A stretch of 64,000 bases of DNA from Pseudomonas sp. B21-015 (GTDB lineage: Bacteria; Pseudomonadota; Gammaproteobacteria; Pseudomonadales; Pseudomonadaceae), in NCBI RefSeq assembly GCF_024749285.1, contig NZ_CP087196.1, positions 6,386,001 to 6,450,000 on the forward strand, written 5' to 3'. The notes below the pieces were generated by a model, which was given only the letters and a program-made list of their open reading frames with translations, made no database searches and was not told the DNA's origin. Positions 37,152-46,397 of the stretch are shown here, in pieces. Position numbers and translations under genes: made by a program. Every line of letters starts with the position of its first letter. Position 1 is the first letter of the stretch.

Positions 37152-37503
37152 TGCCCCGGGCCTTGTCCAAGTCGCCAGACAGATAGCGTAACGACTTGTG
37201 GTACTTCGCCACTCGCACCAGATCTTTTTCCTGAAGCGTGCCAGCCGGGTTAGATCAAGGTTGCCCTTGATGTTCTCTATCTTGACCTTTCTCGCCAACT
37301 CATCCGGATGGATTCGGGCGATGAAATCCTCATATGCCTCGCCGGGACATTTCGAGAGGCAGTCGATCGCCTTTATCGCACGCTCGGAGATGCCCAACGC
37401 CCTCAGATCGTCGAGGGTGACGTCACTGTCTTCGACCACATCGTGAAGCACGCTGACGACCTGCTCGTCCAGATCATCGAACTTCAGACGACGCCGCCAA
37501 TCT
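37146..37503 (-). pseudogene. HD-domain (RelA/SpoT-like) hydrolase remnant
   Basis: On the minus strand: LKFDDLDEQVVSVLHDVVED, then SDVTLDDLRALGISERAIKA and DNLDLTRL-type sequence. HDVVED is the metal-binding motif of small guanosine-polyphosphate hydrolases (MESH1/SpoT type). After LTRL the frame is lost; the continuation DLVRVAKYHKSLRYLSGDLD is in another frame. N- and C-termini are missing. Not a toxin-immunity gene, so probably carried in by recombination. Confidence 0.75.
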
Positions 37504-38268
37504 CCTTAACGGTCCGCAACAAGGCGCCGGACTGGTGGTGCACAACATGCTGCTGACCTACCAGGACAAGCGTTACCGCTACGGCTCACCGAGGCGGACG
37601 GCCACAACGTCTGGCAGGCAACTTACCGGGTGTGGGGTAACACGTTAGAAGAGGTGCGCGAGCCGTACTACATTGAGCAGCAGAATCTGAGGTTTCAGGG
37701 CCAGTACCTGGACCGGGAGACGGGGCTGCATTTCAATACGTTCAGGTTTTATGATCCGGATGTGGGGCGGTTTATGACGCCGAATCCGATTGGGTTGGCG
37801 GGGGGAATCAATCTATATCTGTATGCGGCCAACCCACTCGAGTGGGTGGGCCCGTTGGGATGGAGTTGCTCGTCATCCATTAACAAACGAATCATCAAGC
37901 TGAAGAAGCAGGGCTATCAGGACCATCACATACTGAGCGACAAACACATCAGCACGAAAAATCACCCGCTGCTCAAATTGGCAGGGTTCGACCTGCAAAA
38001 CCGGCAGAACAAAATATTCCCGCTCAATAAAACCAAAGCTTTGACTGATGGGCGTCGATCGATCCACCAAGGACGCCATGCGGCTAGAGTCAACCGAAAC
38101 CTCGGAAGAAAAATGGACCAGGTGGAAATAATCGGCAAACGAGACAACTGGAATCAGGCCCAATACCGCAAAGCGTTGGATAAAATAGTGTCCAACGAGC
38201 GCAAATTACTCCGTTCAGGCGAAAGGCAATTGAATAAAAATGCACACCCTGGCGCTCATTACAATTAG
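37504..38268 (+). CDS. Orphan Rhs cassette with AHH-like nuclease tip
   Basis: Starts as Rhs shell at 37510-37585, then jumps over about 480 bases (from CGTTACCGCTACG to GCTCACCGAGGCGG) to the core. The usable frame is from GTG 37630. The junction reads PNPIGLAGGINLYLYAANPL then WVGPLGW: the usual DP of the cleavage motif is GP here, which may block autocleavage. The tip has QGYQDHHILSDKHISTKNHP, then LAGFDLQNRQNKIFPL and RRSIHQGRHAARVN, the H-H...N...H-G-H layout of AHH nucleases. Tip frame intact. Confidence 0.75.
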
Positions 38269-38279
38269 GAGATCCAGAA

Positions 38280-38891
38280 ATGATCTTAAGCTGGCAGGCC
38301 CCTATCTATTACAACGATAAATTGACCGGTTCATACGATGCGGAGGGCGGCTCCTATGAAACGGCAGGATCGAACTTTGACTATCTGTCACTCCTGACGG
38401 GTGAGCCTTACCCTGCCGACATGGATAAACCCAAAATATTTTTTCCATGCAAAAAGAAAAAATTGCTGACTTACGACTGCTTATGGTTATTAGGCGACAT
38501 TCCTTTGGTGAGCCAGCGGTTAGCGGATTTCCTCGTACAGAACGCCGGTCACTCTATTGAGCTCTTGCCACCCACGAGTATTGCTGCGGACGGGGAGCAA
38601 GTGAGCGAAGTCTATTACATTGTCAATGCTGCCCAGGCGATAAGCGCGGTTGATCACAGCAGGTCGGTAGCAGAGCTCTCTGACAATGGCTCAATAATCT
38701 ACTTCAATGAAATTTGGTTTCATGATAACGCCGCGGAAATGGGCGCAATTGCACGCGAGCGTGATTCGGGAGACCTTTTGATTTCCCAAGAGTTGGCTGA
38801 CGCCATGATCGAACAGAAATTCAAAGGCGACAAAGGGCTAGGCTTCTACACCGCTGAGCGCTCATTCACCCCCTATAAAAACCAAGCGTGA
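38280..38891 (+). CDS. Imm11-like (DUF1629-type) immunity protein, copy 1
   Basis: 203 aa with TAGGAG upstream, 11 bases after the AHH toxin. The central LGDIPLVSQRLADFLVQNAG followed by YYIVNAAQAISAVDHSRS fits the Imm11/DUF1629 pattern (a 'PLVSxR' segment, then a YY-VN strand). A paralogue at 61716-62327 is about 60% identical by eye and has lost its toxin. Confidence 0.75.
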   Translation: MILSWQAPIYYNDKLTGSYDAEGGSYETAGSNFDYLSLLTGEPYPADMDKPKIFFPCKKKKLLTYDCLWLLGDIPLVSQRLADFLVQNAGHSIELLPPTSIAADGEQVSEVYYIVNAAQAISAVDHSRSVAELSDNGSIIYFNEIWFHDNAAEMGAIARERDSGDLLISQELADAMIEQKFKGDKGLGFYTAERSFTPYKNQA

Positions 38892-38936
38892 TCTACTAGT
38901 GGAAGGCATTCGTTAAAAGCGTCAATCAACGCCCAC

Positions 38937-38973
38937 AAAAAATGGGCACCCGAGCCAGTCGGTGTGCCCATTT
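38937..38973. terminator. Repeated hairpin, copy 2
   Basis: AAATGGGCAC pairs with GTGCCCATTT around the loop CCGAGCCAGTCGGT. The loop is nearly identical in the copy at 57411-57448. The remainder of 38892-39296 has a REP scrap (39061-39095) and no gene that I can support on either strand. Confidence 0.65.
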
Positions 38974-39296
38974 CTCACGCTCAACATGTGCGCAGCACGT
39001 ACGACGTAACTTAGAAGACGTTTCTTCAAAGTACAATGCCTCCGCCGGTCTACGAAGACTGTACCGCCGAGCGAGAGCAAGCTCCCTCACCATGGATTGC
39101 AGTGCAACAATTGCCGTCTGGGCACTCCCGTTACACCATCCGATAACCTCACCACTAGGACGAAACGCCACCCAGAGCATTGCGTAACGGGGTCGCGTCG
39201 ATGCTGCGCCCGGCACCGGACCAGAGGCCAGCGCCGTTCGCAGCGCTGGTCAGCAACGTCTGGGCAGATTGCGCAGCGCGACCCCCATCATTTACC

Positions 39297-40249
39297 GGAG
39301 CGCGATGCCGTTGGCCGGCTGATCGCCAAAGTCACCGACGATGGCCGCACCGACTACACCTACGACCCGCGGGGCCGACGCATCGCCAAGACCGAACACG
39401 ACAGCAAAGGTTATCCACTGGGAGAAACCCGCTTTACCTGGGACGGCCTGCGCCTGTTGCAGGAGCATCGCCATCAACAGACCAGCCTCTACCTCTACGA
39501 AGACCAAGGTTACGAACCCCTGGTCCGCGTCGACGGCACCGGCCCGCTGCAAAAAATCCGCTACTACCACAACGACCTCAACGGCCCGCCCGAGCAACTC
39601 ACCGAAGCCGACGGCCACAACGTCTGGCAGGCGACTTATCGGGTGTGGGGCAACACGTTAGAAGAGGTGCGCGAGCCGTACTACATTGAAGAGCAGAACC
39701 TGAGGTTTCAGGGGCAGTATCTGGACCGGGAAACGGGGCTGCATTTCAATACGTTCAGGTTTTATGATCCCGATGTGGGGCGGTTTACTACGCCGGATCC
39801 GATTGGGCTCGCGGGGGGGGGGGTACAATCTCTACCAGTACGCTCCCAACTCCACCGGGTGGATTGACCCACTTGGGCTGCTAAAAGAAGGTGAGGTGGC
39901 CGGTTACGGTGCCAAAGCCCACAAGAATGATGGGCTGGAAGCACACGAGATTGTTCGTAATAAGTTTCTGGAAGAAAAAGGTATCGCAAAGGGCCGGCGC
40001 TATAAAGGTAACCCTTCCATTGCGCTATCGCCCGAACATCACGACATGGTGCATGCCGAGGAAAATCGTTTGCGCCGTGCTCGCGGGCTGGGACCTAATC
40101 AAATGCTCAAGCGCGGGAAGCTGGAAATTCGCCTCATGTCTCAAGCTATTCACAACTCATTGGTCAGAACCGGCATCATCACCCAACAACAGGCACGAAC
40201 AGCAAGGCGTTTATCCACATCATTCGCCAAAAGAAAAGGCTGCGTCTAA
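39297..40249 (+). pseudogene. Rhs cassette whose tip is put out of frame by an 11-G tract
   Basis: Rhs shell 39297-39370 (GCGATGCCGTTGGCCGGCTG) is joined to the core at TACGACCCG, skipping about 770 bases between two YDP repeats. The core is open to PDPIGLA. Then GC is followed by eleven G (39813-39823): the Rhs frame goes on as GGGVQSLPVRS and stops at 39865-39867. One G fewer would read GGGYNLYQYAPNSTGWIDPL into the tip. The tip (to 40249) has GLEAHEIVRNKFLEEKGI and NPSIALSPEHHDMVHAEENR, suggestive of an HNH-type fold. Everything but the G run is intact. Confidence 0.75.
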
Positions 40250-40262
40250 AGGATCACGGACT

Positions 40263-40925
40263 ATGGGCATCAATCAAATCATCCTCTCCGAAAAAGACCA
40301 TAACCTTGGACAAATAGGCGGGGGCGCTCGACTCACCGATATTGACCTGTGGCCAAAGGATCCAACCACCGGTCATTTGATGCTACCAGTGCTCATGATG
40401 ACATCGGATTTCCTCAGCACTTCTTTTATACCGTCGGGTATGGCTCTGACAGTGTTCGTTTCCGTGGAGCGTGAAGGCGATACGTACAAACGGTCATCGT
40501 TACGCCAATTGACTGTCCACCAACAGAGCGAGATGGAAAAGCTGGTACAGGGACATAGTAAAGTTCTGCTTCATACGCTGGCGCCTTTCGAGCTTATGCC
40601 ACCGACCCTGGAGGATCCGATTCCGCGAAGCTACATTGCCCAGCAACCCCTCACGGACGAACAGATGACCGAAGAGCTGGAGGATCCGGACTGCGGCGCC
40701 AGTATCAGCAAAATATTAGGTCGCCCTGGCTGGTTGCAAGATCCGTTGTATGAAAGCCCTCGCTATTATTTTCTAGCCCAGATATTGGACGCCGACATCG
40801 CAAAAATCAGTTCTCGCCACGAAGGATTGTTCGGCGGCGGCATCGGCTACGTTTTTGCCGACAACCGGGCGAAAAAGATGAAGGAAGGCGACGAAGCTGG
40901 ATATTTCCTCGTTCAATTTACCTGA
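40263..40925 (+). CDS. DUF1963-like immunity protein
   Basis: 220 aa from ATG 40263, 13 bases after the toxin stop (open frame upstream of this is the toxin in another register). IGGGARLTDIDLWPKDPTTG near residue 17 and the late EGLFGGGIGYVFADNRAKKM resemble YwqG/DUF1963 proteins, which often serve as immunity proteins. Intact although its toxin is out of frame. Confidence 0.7.
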   Translation: MGINQIILSEKDHNLGQIGGGARLTDIDLWPKDPTTGHLMLPVLMMTSDFLSTSFIPSGMALTVFVSVEREGDTYKRSSLRQLTVHQQSEMEKLVQGHSKVLLHTLAPFELMPPTLEDPIPRSYIAQQPLTDEQMTEELEDPDCGASISKILGRPGWLQDPLYESPRYYFLAQILDADIAKISSRHEGLFGGGIGYVFADNRAKKMKEGDEAGYFLVQFT

Positions 40926-41103
40926 GCTGTACCCGTCATCGAGCTCACCAACGCCGTCTTTTTCAAAGGTATCGATCAGCCGGTTACGACGGCTGCGCCG
41001 CCGATAGGGAGCAAACTTCCCACGCCACGAACCGCATACGCCTTCGGGCCATGGCTCAAGTCCTGACCCCCGCACCTCCGCCAATTTTATTCGGAGAACG
41101 AAC

Positions 41104-41213
41104 ATGAGCGCGTTAGAAAAGGCATTGATAAAGCTGCGTGGTATCCACAAAAAATTCCAGTTGGAAGGCAACTTCGAAAAGAATGGCCAGGTCAACACCA
41201 CATGGCCACAAAC
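41104..41213 (+). pseudogene. 5' scrap of an immunity gene (full copy 59751-60356)
   Basis: MSALEKALIKLRGIHKKFQL to NTTWPQTL matches the start of the 59751 protein, then runs straight into Rhs shell at CGCTACGATCAGC. The join keeps no common frame. A REP scrap (40978-41031) lies just upstream. Confidence 0.75.
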
Positions 41214-42167
41214 GCTCGCTACGATCAGCACGGCAACTGTATCGCCGAAACCGATCCGCTGGGCCATGTCACCCGCTACCGCTACGACACCCAAGGCCAG
41301 GTCGTCGAGATCATCGACGCCACCGGCAAAAGCAAAAGACTGCGCTGGAACCCGTTCGGCCAGTTGGTGGAACACATCGATTGCTCGGGTTATCCGACGC
41401 GGTTCAGCTACGACAACCGTGGCTATCTGCAAACCATCACCGATGCCCTCGGCGAGCGCACCCAGTTCAGCTACGACGCCCAAGGGCGGTTGCTCAGCAG
41501 CCAATTGCCGGCCGGGCACACCACGCTCTATCAACACCACCGTCGCGGCCACGGCCACAACGTCTGGCAGGCGACTTATCGGGTGTGAGGTAATACGTTA
41601 GAAGAGGTACGCGAGCCGTACTACATTGAAGAGCAGAACCTGCGGTTTCAAGGGCAGTACCTGTACCGGGAGACGGGGCTGCATTTCAATACGTTCCGGT
41701 TCTATGATCCGGATGTGGGGAGGTTCACCACTCCAGATCCGACTGGGTTGGGTTCAATCTCTACCAATATGCACCCAACCCGTTTGGGTGGCTGGATCCG
41801 TGGGGATGGTGTGTAAGGACCAATGCAAAAGCCGGGAAAACATGGGAAACCACCGTGACCGGAAGAGCAAAAACGAAGTATGGCGCCAACAATGTAGAAG
41901 AGCAGGCGTTGATAAGGCCTTTTGATGCAAGTGGTAAGCCTGTGAACTATCGTGTAAGAGTCGATAATATGGTAAGCAGACAAACTCACCACCGAGGCTA
42001 ATTGTTGCCAAAGCCTCCACAACAGCTGGTTATACTAAGAACCAGAAAAGGGCTATCCGCTGATACTCAAACACGGTGGGACGATAGAAAGTGGTTCGCT
42101 CAAAGGCACCGCCATCAAGGCTTCTACCGTCGAACGTATCGACCCACAAACAATCTCCAACTTGTGA
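41210..42167 (+). pseudogene. Rhs cassette broken by nonsense and frameshifts, with tip remnant
   Basis: Rhs shell (41214-41540) is joined to GHNVWQATYRV, then TGG has become TGA (41586-41588). The core resumes with a second change (QYLYRETG) and loses frame at the junction (GACTGGGTTGGGTTCAATC, lacking the usual GCGGG). Tip pieces: CVRTNAKAGKTWETTVTGRA, VNYRVRVDNMVSRQTHHRG then stop, and ILKHGGTIESGSLKGTAIKA in a further frame, ending TGA 42165-42167. The YRVRVDN piece hints at a nuclease tip seen elsewhere; not assignable. Confidence 0.75.
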
Positions 42168-42661
42168 GCCCCTGCATGCAGAAACACGACGCGATAATTT
42201 TCGAATGCAACGATAGCTACTATATTATCCAACGATCAAAGCAAGCCCCCGATGCAGCTATTAGCGCAAGCGAAAACGTCGCACTGACAAAAAAACTGAA
42301 TAGGGCGACTACGGATGAAGAGATCGGTTCAGCTGTTATTGAAGCTATCAATAACTATGGGCAAATCGCACCAGAGTTCTCGCCTTGGCAGCTCAAGGAG
42401 CTACGTGCCCAGTTATGTGAATGGACAGAATCCAAAACTTACCCTGCCCTGATGAGAAACAGCCGCCTGATTTCCGTTGAAAAGGACTTCCAGCACGAAT
42501 CAGTTTCTGTTATCCCCTTCGACAACTTCAATATTAATGCATGGGAAACGCTGCTGGAGGCCAAAGCTATAACACTGCCCATGACTCCTACAAATACTGA
42601 GGTCGGAGAAGCTGTCAGGAAGGCTTTTGAAATAGCGACCTACCACCCTCAAAAAAAATAA
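42164..42661 (+). CDS. Immunity protein next to the broken 41.2-kb cassette
   Basis: 165 aa from GTG 42164, overlapping the old toxin stop (GTGA); ATG 42176 is an alternative. MQKHDAIIFECNDSYYIIQR, a helical middle (GSAVIEAINNYGQIAP) and LLEAKAITLPMTPTNTEVGE resemble CdiI-type immunity proteins, but weakly. Open although the toxin has at least three lesions. Confidence 0.68.
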   Translation: MSPCMQKHDAIIFECNDSYYIIQRSKQAPDAAISASENVALTKKLNRATTDEEIGSAVIEAINNYGQIAPEFSPWQLKELRAQLCEWTESKTYPALMRNSRLISVEKDFQHESVSVIPFDNFNINAWETLLEAKAITLPMTPTNTEVGEAVRKAFEIATYHPQKK

Positions 42662-42694
42662 TAAATCACTTACGCCCTGATAAATAAAAACCAA

Positions 42695-42905
42695 CAATGA
42701 TTGAAAACGTATTCTCGAAAAGACGAAGCCGCGATTAGCCCAGTAGATATCGACAATCTTGAGTCGACGTTTGGAAAGAAGCTACCGCCCTCCTTTCGAG
42801 ATCACTCCCTCAAGTACAGCGGTGGAATTCCAGGGCGAACCTATTGGCTTGGCGGAGCTTTTGACGAGCCTCTGGAGGTTGCCGCCTTCAAGCCCTTGGG
42901 ATTGA
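42695..42905 (+). pseudogene. SUKH immunity gene remnant
   Basis: Begins ATGATTGAAAACG like the intact copy at 62424, shifts frame at TTCTCGAAAAG, continues as SPVDIDNLESTFGKKLPPSF to EPLEVAAFKP and then breaks into Rhs sequence near 42905. Lacks the second half, including the GGNFF segment. Confidence 0.8.
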
Positions 42906-42933
42906 CCCTTGGGGCCTACTACCGGCTCTGGGG

Positions 42934-43545
42934 TATACCGTTAAAGAGGTCCGCGAGCCGTACTACATCGAAGAGCAGAACCTGAGGTTTCAGGGCCAAT
43001 ACCTGGACCGGGAGACGGGGCTGCAGTTCAATACATTCAGGTTTTATGATCCGGATGTGGGGCGGTTTACTACTCCTGATCCCATTGGTCTGGCCGGGGG
43101 GCTCAACTTCTATCAGTATGGGCCGAACCCGGTTTCTTGGATCGACCCCTTGGGATGGGCGAGCTCCAATCCAGGCGTTTATAACGTATCGTTCGAAGCA
43201 CATATCAACAAAGAAATTTGGCGCTCAAAAGATTCTGTCCATTTCGCCGAATCCAACAGTCAACTTCATTATGCGATGAAGAATGACCCCGCGTTGAAGC
43301 CAGCTGTTGAAGCAAAACACCCGGGTATCTCAAATTGGGTAGCTCCGAAGAAAAATGGCAAATTCAGAATAACAGCAATGAAAGGCTCGACGTGGCATCA
43401 CCATCCTGTGGTGGCCGGCAATCTCCAGCTGGTGAGCCACGAAGATCACAAAAACCGTCATGGTGACTGCCACCCGAAAGGCCGCAATGAAAAACGAGTC
43501 GGCAGCAGGAAGACATGGGGCGGCGGGTCATCTTGTAGAAAATAA
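42934..43545 (+). CDS. Orphan Rhs cassette with WHH-type nuclease tip
   Basis: Rhs core from GYTVKEVREPYY; no start except GTG 43057. Junction PDPIGLAGGLNFYQYGPNPV then SWIDPLGW. The tip ends FRITAMKGSTWHHHPVVAGN, LQLVSHEDHKNRH and TWGGGSSCRK: the TWHH, LQLV, H-x(n)-H and WGGG marks of the WHH branch of HNH/EndoVII nucleases. A related tip is at 49110-49500. Its immunity gene follows after TAA-GGAATCA. Tip intact; the gene lacks its N-terminal part. Confidence 0.8.
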   Translation, partial: YTVKEVREPYYIEEQNLRFQGQYLDRETGLQFNTFRFYDPDVGRFTTPDPIGLAGGLNFYQYGPNPVSWIDPLGWASSNPGVYNVSFEAHINKEIWRSKDSVHFAESNSQLHYAMKNDPALKPAVEAKHPGISNWVAPKKNGKFRITAMKGSTWHHHPVVAGNLQLVSHEDHKNRHGDCHPKGRNEKRVGSRKTWGGGSSCRK

Positions 43546-43552
43546 GGAATCA

Positions 43553-43912
43553 ATGATGAAAAAGATGAAAGGCATCACCGACCTATTCAGCACGATCAAT
43601 TCCGTTACCGATAATGACTGGATCTATACAAATTTGGACGAATGGGAGCAGCAACCAGAAAATGCGGTTTTCTATCTCATTACCGAAGATGAAATTGATG
43701 ATCTAGAAGAGGATGACAAGACCGTAGAAAACAGCGCCGGAGAAACCATTCCTAAGTCGCTGGAAAAAGAAAATGTAGAGACCTGGGTTGACGTGCAAAC
43801 CCTTCAAGCCATATCGCAGATAATTCATAAAAAAATAAAGACCCCTGATAGCGCCATTTTGATCCAGGCAATCAATCACTATCGAGAATACGACGACTTC
43901 ATGGAGGCTTGA
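43553..43912 (+). CDS. Immunity protein of the WHH tip
   Basis: 119 aa from ATG 43553 (or 43556) with AAGGAA upstream. Acidic (DEIDDLEEDDKTVENSAGET). Related to the C-terminal 100 residues of the fused frame at 48757-49810 (WIYTNLDEWEQ against WLYVDTDFDLE), and both follow WHH tips, so this is a cognate immunity family. Confidence 0.8.
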   Translation: MMKKMKGITDLFSTINSVTDNDWIYTNLDEWEQQPENAVFYLITEDEIDDLEEDDKTVENSAGETIPKSLEKENVETWVDVQTLQAISQIIHKKIKTPDSAILIQAINHYREYDDFMEA

Positions 43913-44051
43913 TTTTTCCAACAAAAGCGGGCATTTGAACCAGTTGGAGCGTCTGCTTTTAAGGAAATACAGGGGCTGACCTCGTTTTAACCCCGGAAGC
44001 AAACCCGGCTGCGGTAAATCTGCGTTAAATAATTTCCCGTGGGAGAAGAAC

Positions 44052-44330
44052 ATGAGCGCCCTCGACAAAGCATTTAAAGAACTACGCCGCGGCTACAAAA
44101 ACTTGATATCGAAGGCAGCTTCGAAAAGAACAGCCAAGCCAATGCAAAGTGCCCGCAGACGTTGGCGCGGTCAGGTCGGCTATAAATGGACTGGGGAATC
44201 GAACAAGACCCAGCTGAACGGAAATTGGCCGGCCCATTTTCTAGTGTCCATGGATGATATCTGTGGTGGTAAACCTGTTATCGCAGTCACCGATACCCTT
44301 GGCACGCGCAGCACCTGGCATGGGGCCAGA
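44052..44330 (+). pseudogene. Degenerate copy of the 59751-60356 immunity gene
   Basis: MSALDKAFKELRRGYKN, then frame loss, then VGYKWTGESNKTQLNGNWPA and FLVSMDDICGGKPVIAVTDT, matching YKWDGNSNKSQLNPRWPASF and FMDDIGGGKPVIAVTDT of the full gene. About 100 bases are missing between the parts. It ends where an Rhs scrap starts. Confidence 0.75.
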
Positions 44331-44334
44331 GCCT

Positions 44335-44575
44335 CAAGGAGTTATGCGAGTCCTACTTCATCGAAAAACAAAACTTAAGGTTTCAGGGCCAGTATCTGGA
44401 TCGGGAAACCGGTCTGCATTACAACACCTTTCGCTTCTACGGCCCGGATATCGGGCGCTATACCCCCCTGACCCAATCGGTCTGGCGGGAGGGCTGAACC
44501 TTTACAGCTATGAGCCAAATCCTGTCGGGTGGCTCGATCCGTCCAACTATCCTGCCTTTAACAAGGAGTGCAACC
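44335..44575 (+). pseudogene. Divergent Rhs core scrap
   Basis: NLRFQGQYLDRETGLHYNTF then FYGPDIGRY, a frameshift at TATACCCCCCTGACC, and in the next frame PIGLAGGLNLYSYEPNPVGW. It differs from the other cores at many synonymous sites (e.g. TTTCGCTTCTACGGC), so it comes from another Rhs lineage. The tip is gone except YPAFNKECNHA. Confidence 0.75.
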
Positions 44576-45091
44576 ATGCCTTTTTTATATAAACCCGGCC
44601 TGTCAGATGCGGACATACAGGGATTTGAGCAGCGTTTGCAAAAAAAACTGCCTTCGGATTACAAGGATTTCCTGAAAAAAAGAAACGGCTTTTATGCAAC
44701 AGCTCCCGATTATGTAAGTCTGGCACTCGATAAGATCGATGAAGGCAGCATCGCCTTCGACCGCCTTTTCGGCCTTATACCCGACGAAGAAAGCAATGAT
44801 CTGCTGGCGTTCAACGAAGAGTTTATCGACGAGCTTTCCTTCCTGGACAACAGCATCGCTATCGGTGAAGACGGTGGCGGAAATCCATTTGTATGGGTCG
44901 TAGAAGCTGGCAAGGAAGGCCTATACTACTGGGACAGGACTCACTTGCACGAAAGTGACGACAAAAATGATTTTGATATCGCTGAGCGCGACGGCTGTGG
45001 AAATCTGTTTTTCCTGGCGCCTGATTTCACGTCGTTCCTTGACCTGATCCTCTCTACGCTTATCAGCCCGCCCGACTTCGTCGAGGAGTGA
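44576..45091 (+). CDS. SUKH family immunity protein
   Basis: 171 aa from ATG 44576 with AAGGAG seven bases upstream. SUKH marks: LQKKLPSDYKDFLKKRNGFY near residue 25, and SIAIGEDGGGNPFVWVVEAG near residue 100. Acidic ends. Orphan: the toxin tip before it is reduced to a scrap. Confidence 0.85.
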   Translation: MPFLYKPGLSDADIQGFEQRLQKKLPSDYKDFLKKRNGFYATAPDYVSLALDKIDEGSIAFDRLFGLIPDEESNDLLAFNEEFIDELSFLDNSIAIGEDGGGNPFVWVVEAGKEGLYYWDRTHLHESDDKNDFDIAERDGCGNLFFLAPDFTSFLDLILSTLISPPDFVEE

Positions 45092-45134
45092 TTCAGGCTC
45101 GCGCTACCAGAAAAGAGAAAAATGGATTTTTTAA

Positions 45135-46292
45135 ATGAACAACCCAGAAGAAATTTATGAAAAGAACATCAAAACTTTATTAGCCATTCACGCAGACATC
45201 GCGTCGGGAAATGCAGCCTCACTAAAAAAGCGCCTAGAGAAAAATTCCGTTCTATTGCACCTGCCCATGTATGGCCTTATTGGTCATGAGACCCTGCTGC
45301 ACATGGCTGCCGAACGGGGTCAAACCGAAATTTGCCGCTTATTGGTGTCTTTAGGTATTGCGCTGGACCAGCCTGCCGTCAGCTCCGGCAATAGCACGCC
45401 ACTTGCCGCAGCCGCTGGAAATGGACATCTACAAACATGCCAATGGTTTCTTGAGGCCGGTGCTTTGGTGGATGGATGGCCTAACAGCATAACCACCCCG
45501 CTGATTGACGCGATTACCTTTGGGCATCAGGACGTCGTCAATCTTCTTATAGAACACCATGCCAACATCAATCGACTGCACACCAGGCTGAATACCGCGC
45601 CATTGGACATCGCCAATACCTGGGGATTTACAGGGATTGCGTCCACCTTAAGAAAATCGGGGGCGGTCAGTATCATGGACATTGTTGAAAGCCGGCCCGA
45701 GGAATTTGGTGGTTCTATAGTCACTTTCGTGCACAACACCGCTGGCTGGGTTTTACCCGCACAACAGAGTCCCTTCACTAATGAAGAGGGTCTGGAGCTG
45801 CGTATCAGCTGTATTGATGGCAAAAACAAGTTCAAGTTACTCTTCACCATCGGACTTTTTGCCAAAAGTCCTCATACCGAATTATTCGTATGCTTGCCTG
45901 GCGACTGGCCTCTCACGCAGCAAGGTTTTACCCCCCACAGTCCTTGGGTTTTTCCGGTTGAGTTGCTGTCTCTGCTCGCTCGCCACACGGTCGATGATGG
46001 CCCCTTGTCGGAAGGCTTCTTGATTCGTCGTTCCGAGGCCATGTATGCCAACCTGGCTTGGCCAGACGAAGTGGATGCTTTCGTGGCCGTGGATAAAGCC
46101 TGGGATACGAGAACTGAAAAAGAGATGATCCCCGACGATGAAAAGGTAACGCTTTATGTTTTGGTACCTGTCAAATTCACGAAAAAGGGCGAGCCTGACG
46201 CAGCAGCATTGCGTGCTCTGACACAACGCAAACGTACAGCCAGTTGGGCGAGTGTGGTCATTCCCGCTCCGGATCCAGGGATAACACAGTAG
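45135..46292 (+). CDS. Ankyrin-repeat plus SUFU-like immunity protein, copy 2
   Basis: 385 aa. Ankyrin repeats (HMAAERGQTEICRLLVSLGI; AAAGNGHLQTCQWFLEAGAL) about 50-180, then the SUFU-like domain (FKLLFTIGLFAKSPHTELFV; LYVLVPVKFTKKG) about 200-380. About half identical by eye to 33082-34230. Follows the SUKH gene by 43 bases with no toxin, so orphan. The domain order is the same, indicating one fused family, not a chance fusion. Confidence 0.85.
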   Translation: MNNPEEIYEKNIKTLLAIHADIASGNAASLKKRLEKNSVLLHLPMYGLIGHETLLHMAAERGQTEICRLLVSLGIALDQPAVSSGNSTPLAAAAGNGHLQTCQWFLEAGALVDGWPNSITTPLIDAITFGHQDVVNLLIEHHANINRLHTRLNTAPLDIANTWGFTGIASTLRKSGAVSIMDIVESRPEEFGGSIVTFVHNTAGWVLPAQQSPFTNEEGLELRISCIDGKNKFKLLFTIGLFAKSPHTELFVCLPGDWPLTQQGFTPHSPWVFPVELLSLLARHTVDDGPLSEGFLIRRSEAMYANLAWPDEVDAFVAVDKAWDTRTEKEMIPDDEKVTLYVLVPVKFTKKGEPDAAALRALTQRKRTASWASVVIPAPDPGITQ

Positions 46293-46397
46293 AAAAGTGG
46301 AGCGGTTTCTGTGCCGCCTTCCTCGCCCTAGGCAACATCGAGGAACAGGACCAAGGGTCATAACATCCAGCATCCCAATAAAATAGTTGAGGCCGTC

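Noticed and set aside
39097..39296. N-terminal 65 codons before the Rhs part at 39.3 kb
   Set aside because: Open by chance across REP debris; no similarity to Rhs N-termini and no ribosome site.
43920..43965. Hairpin AAAAGCGGGCATT...TCTGCTTTT as a terminator
   Set aside because: The arms are only partly complementary and the pairing is weaker than in the three repeated hairpins; left out.
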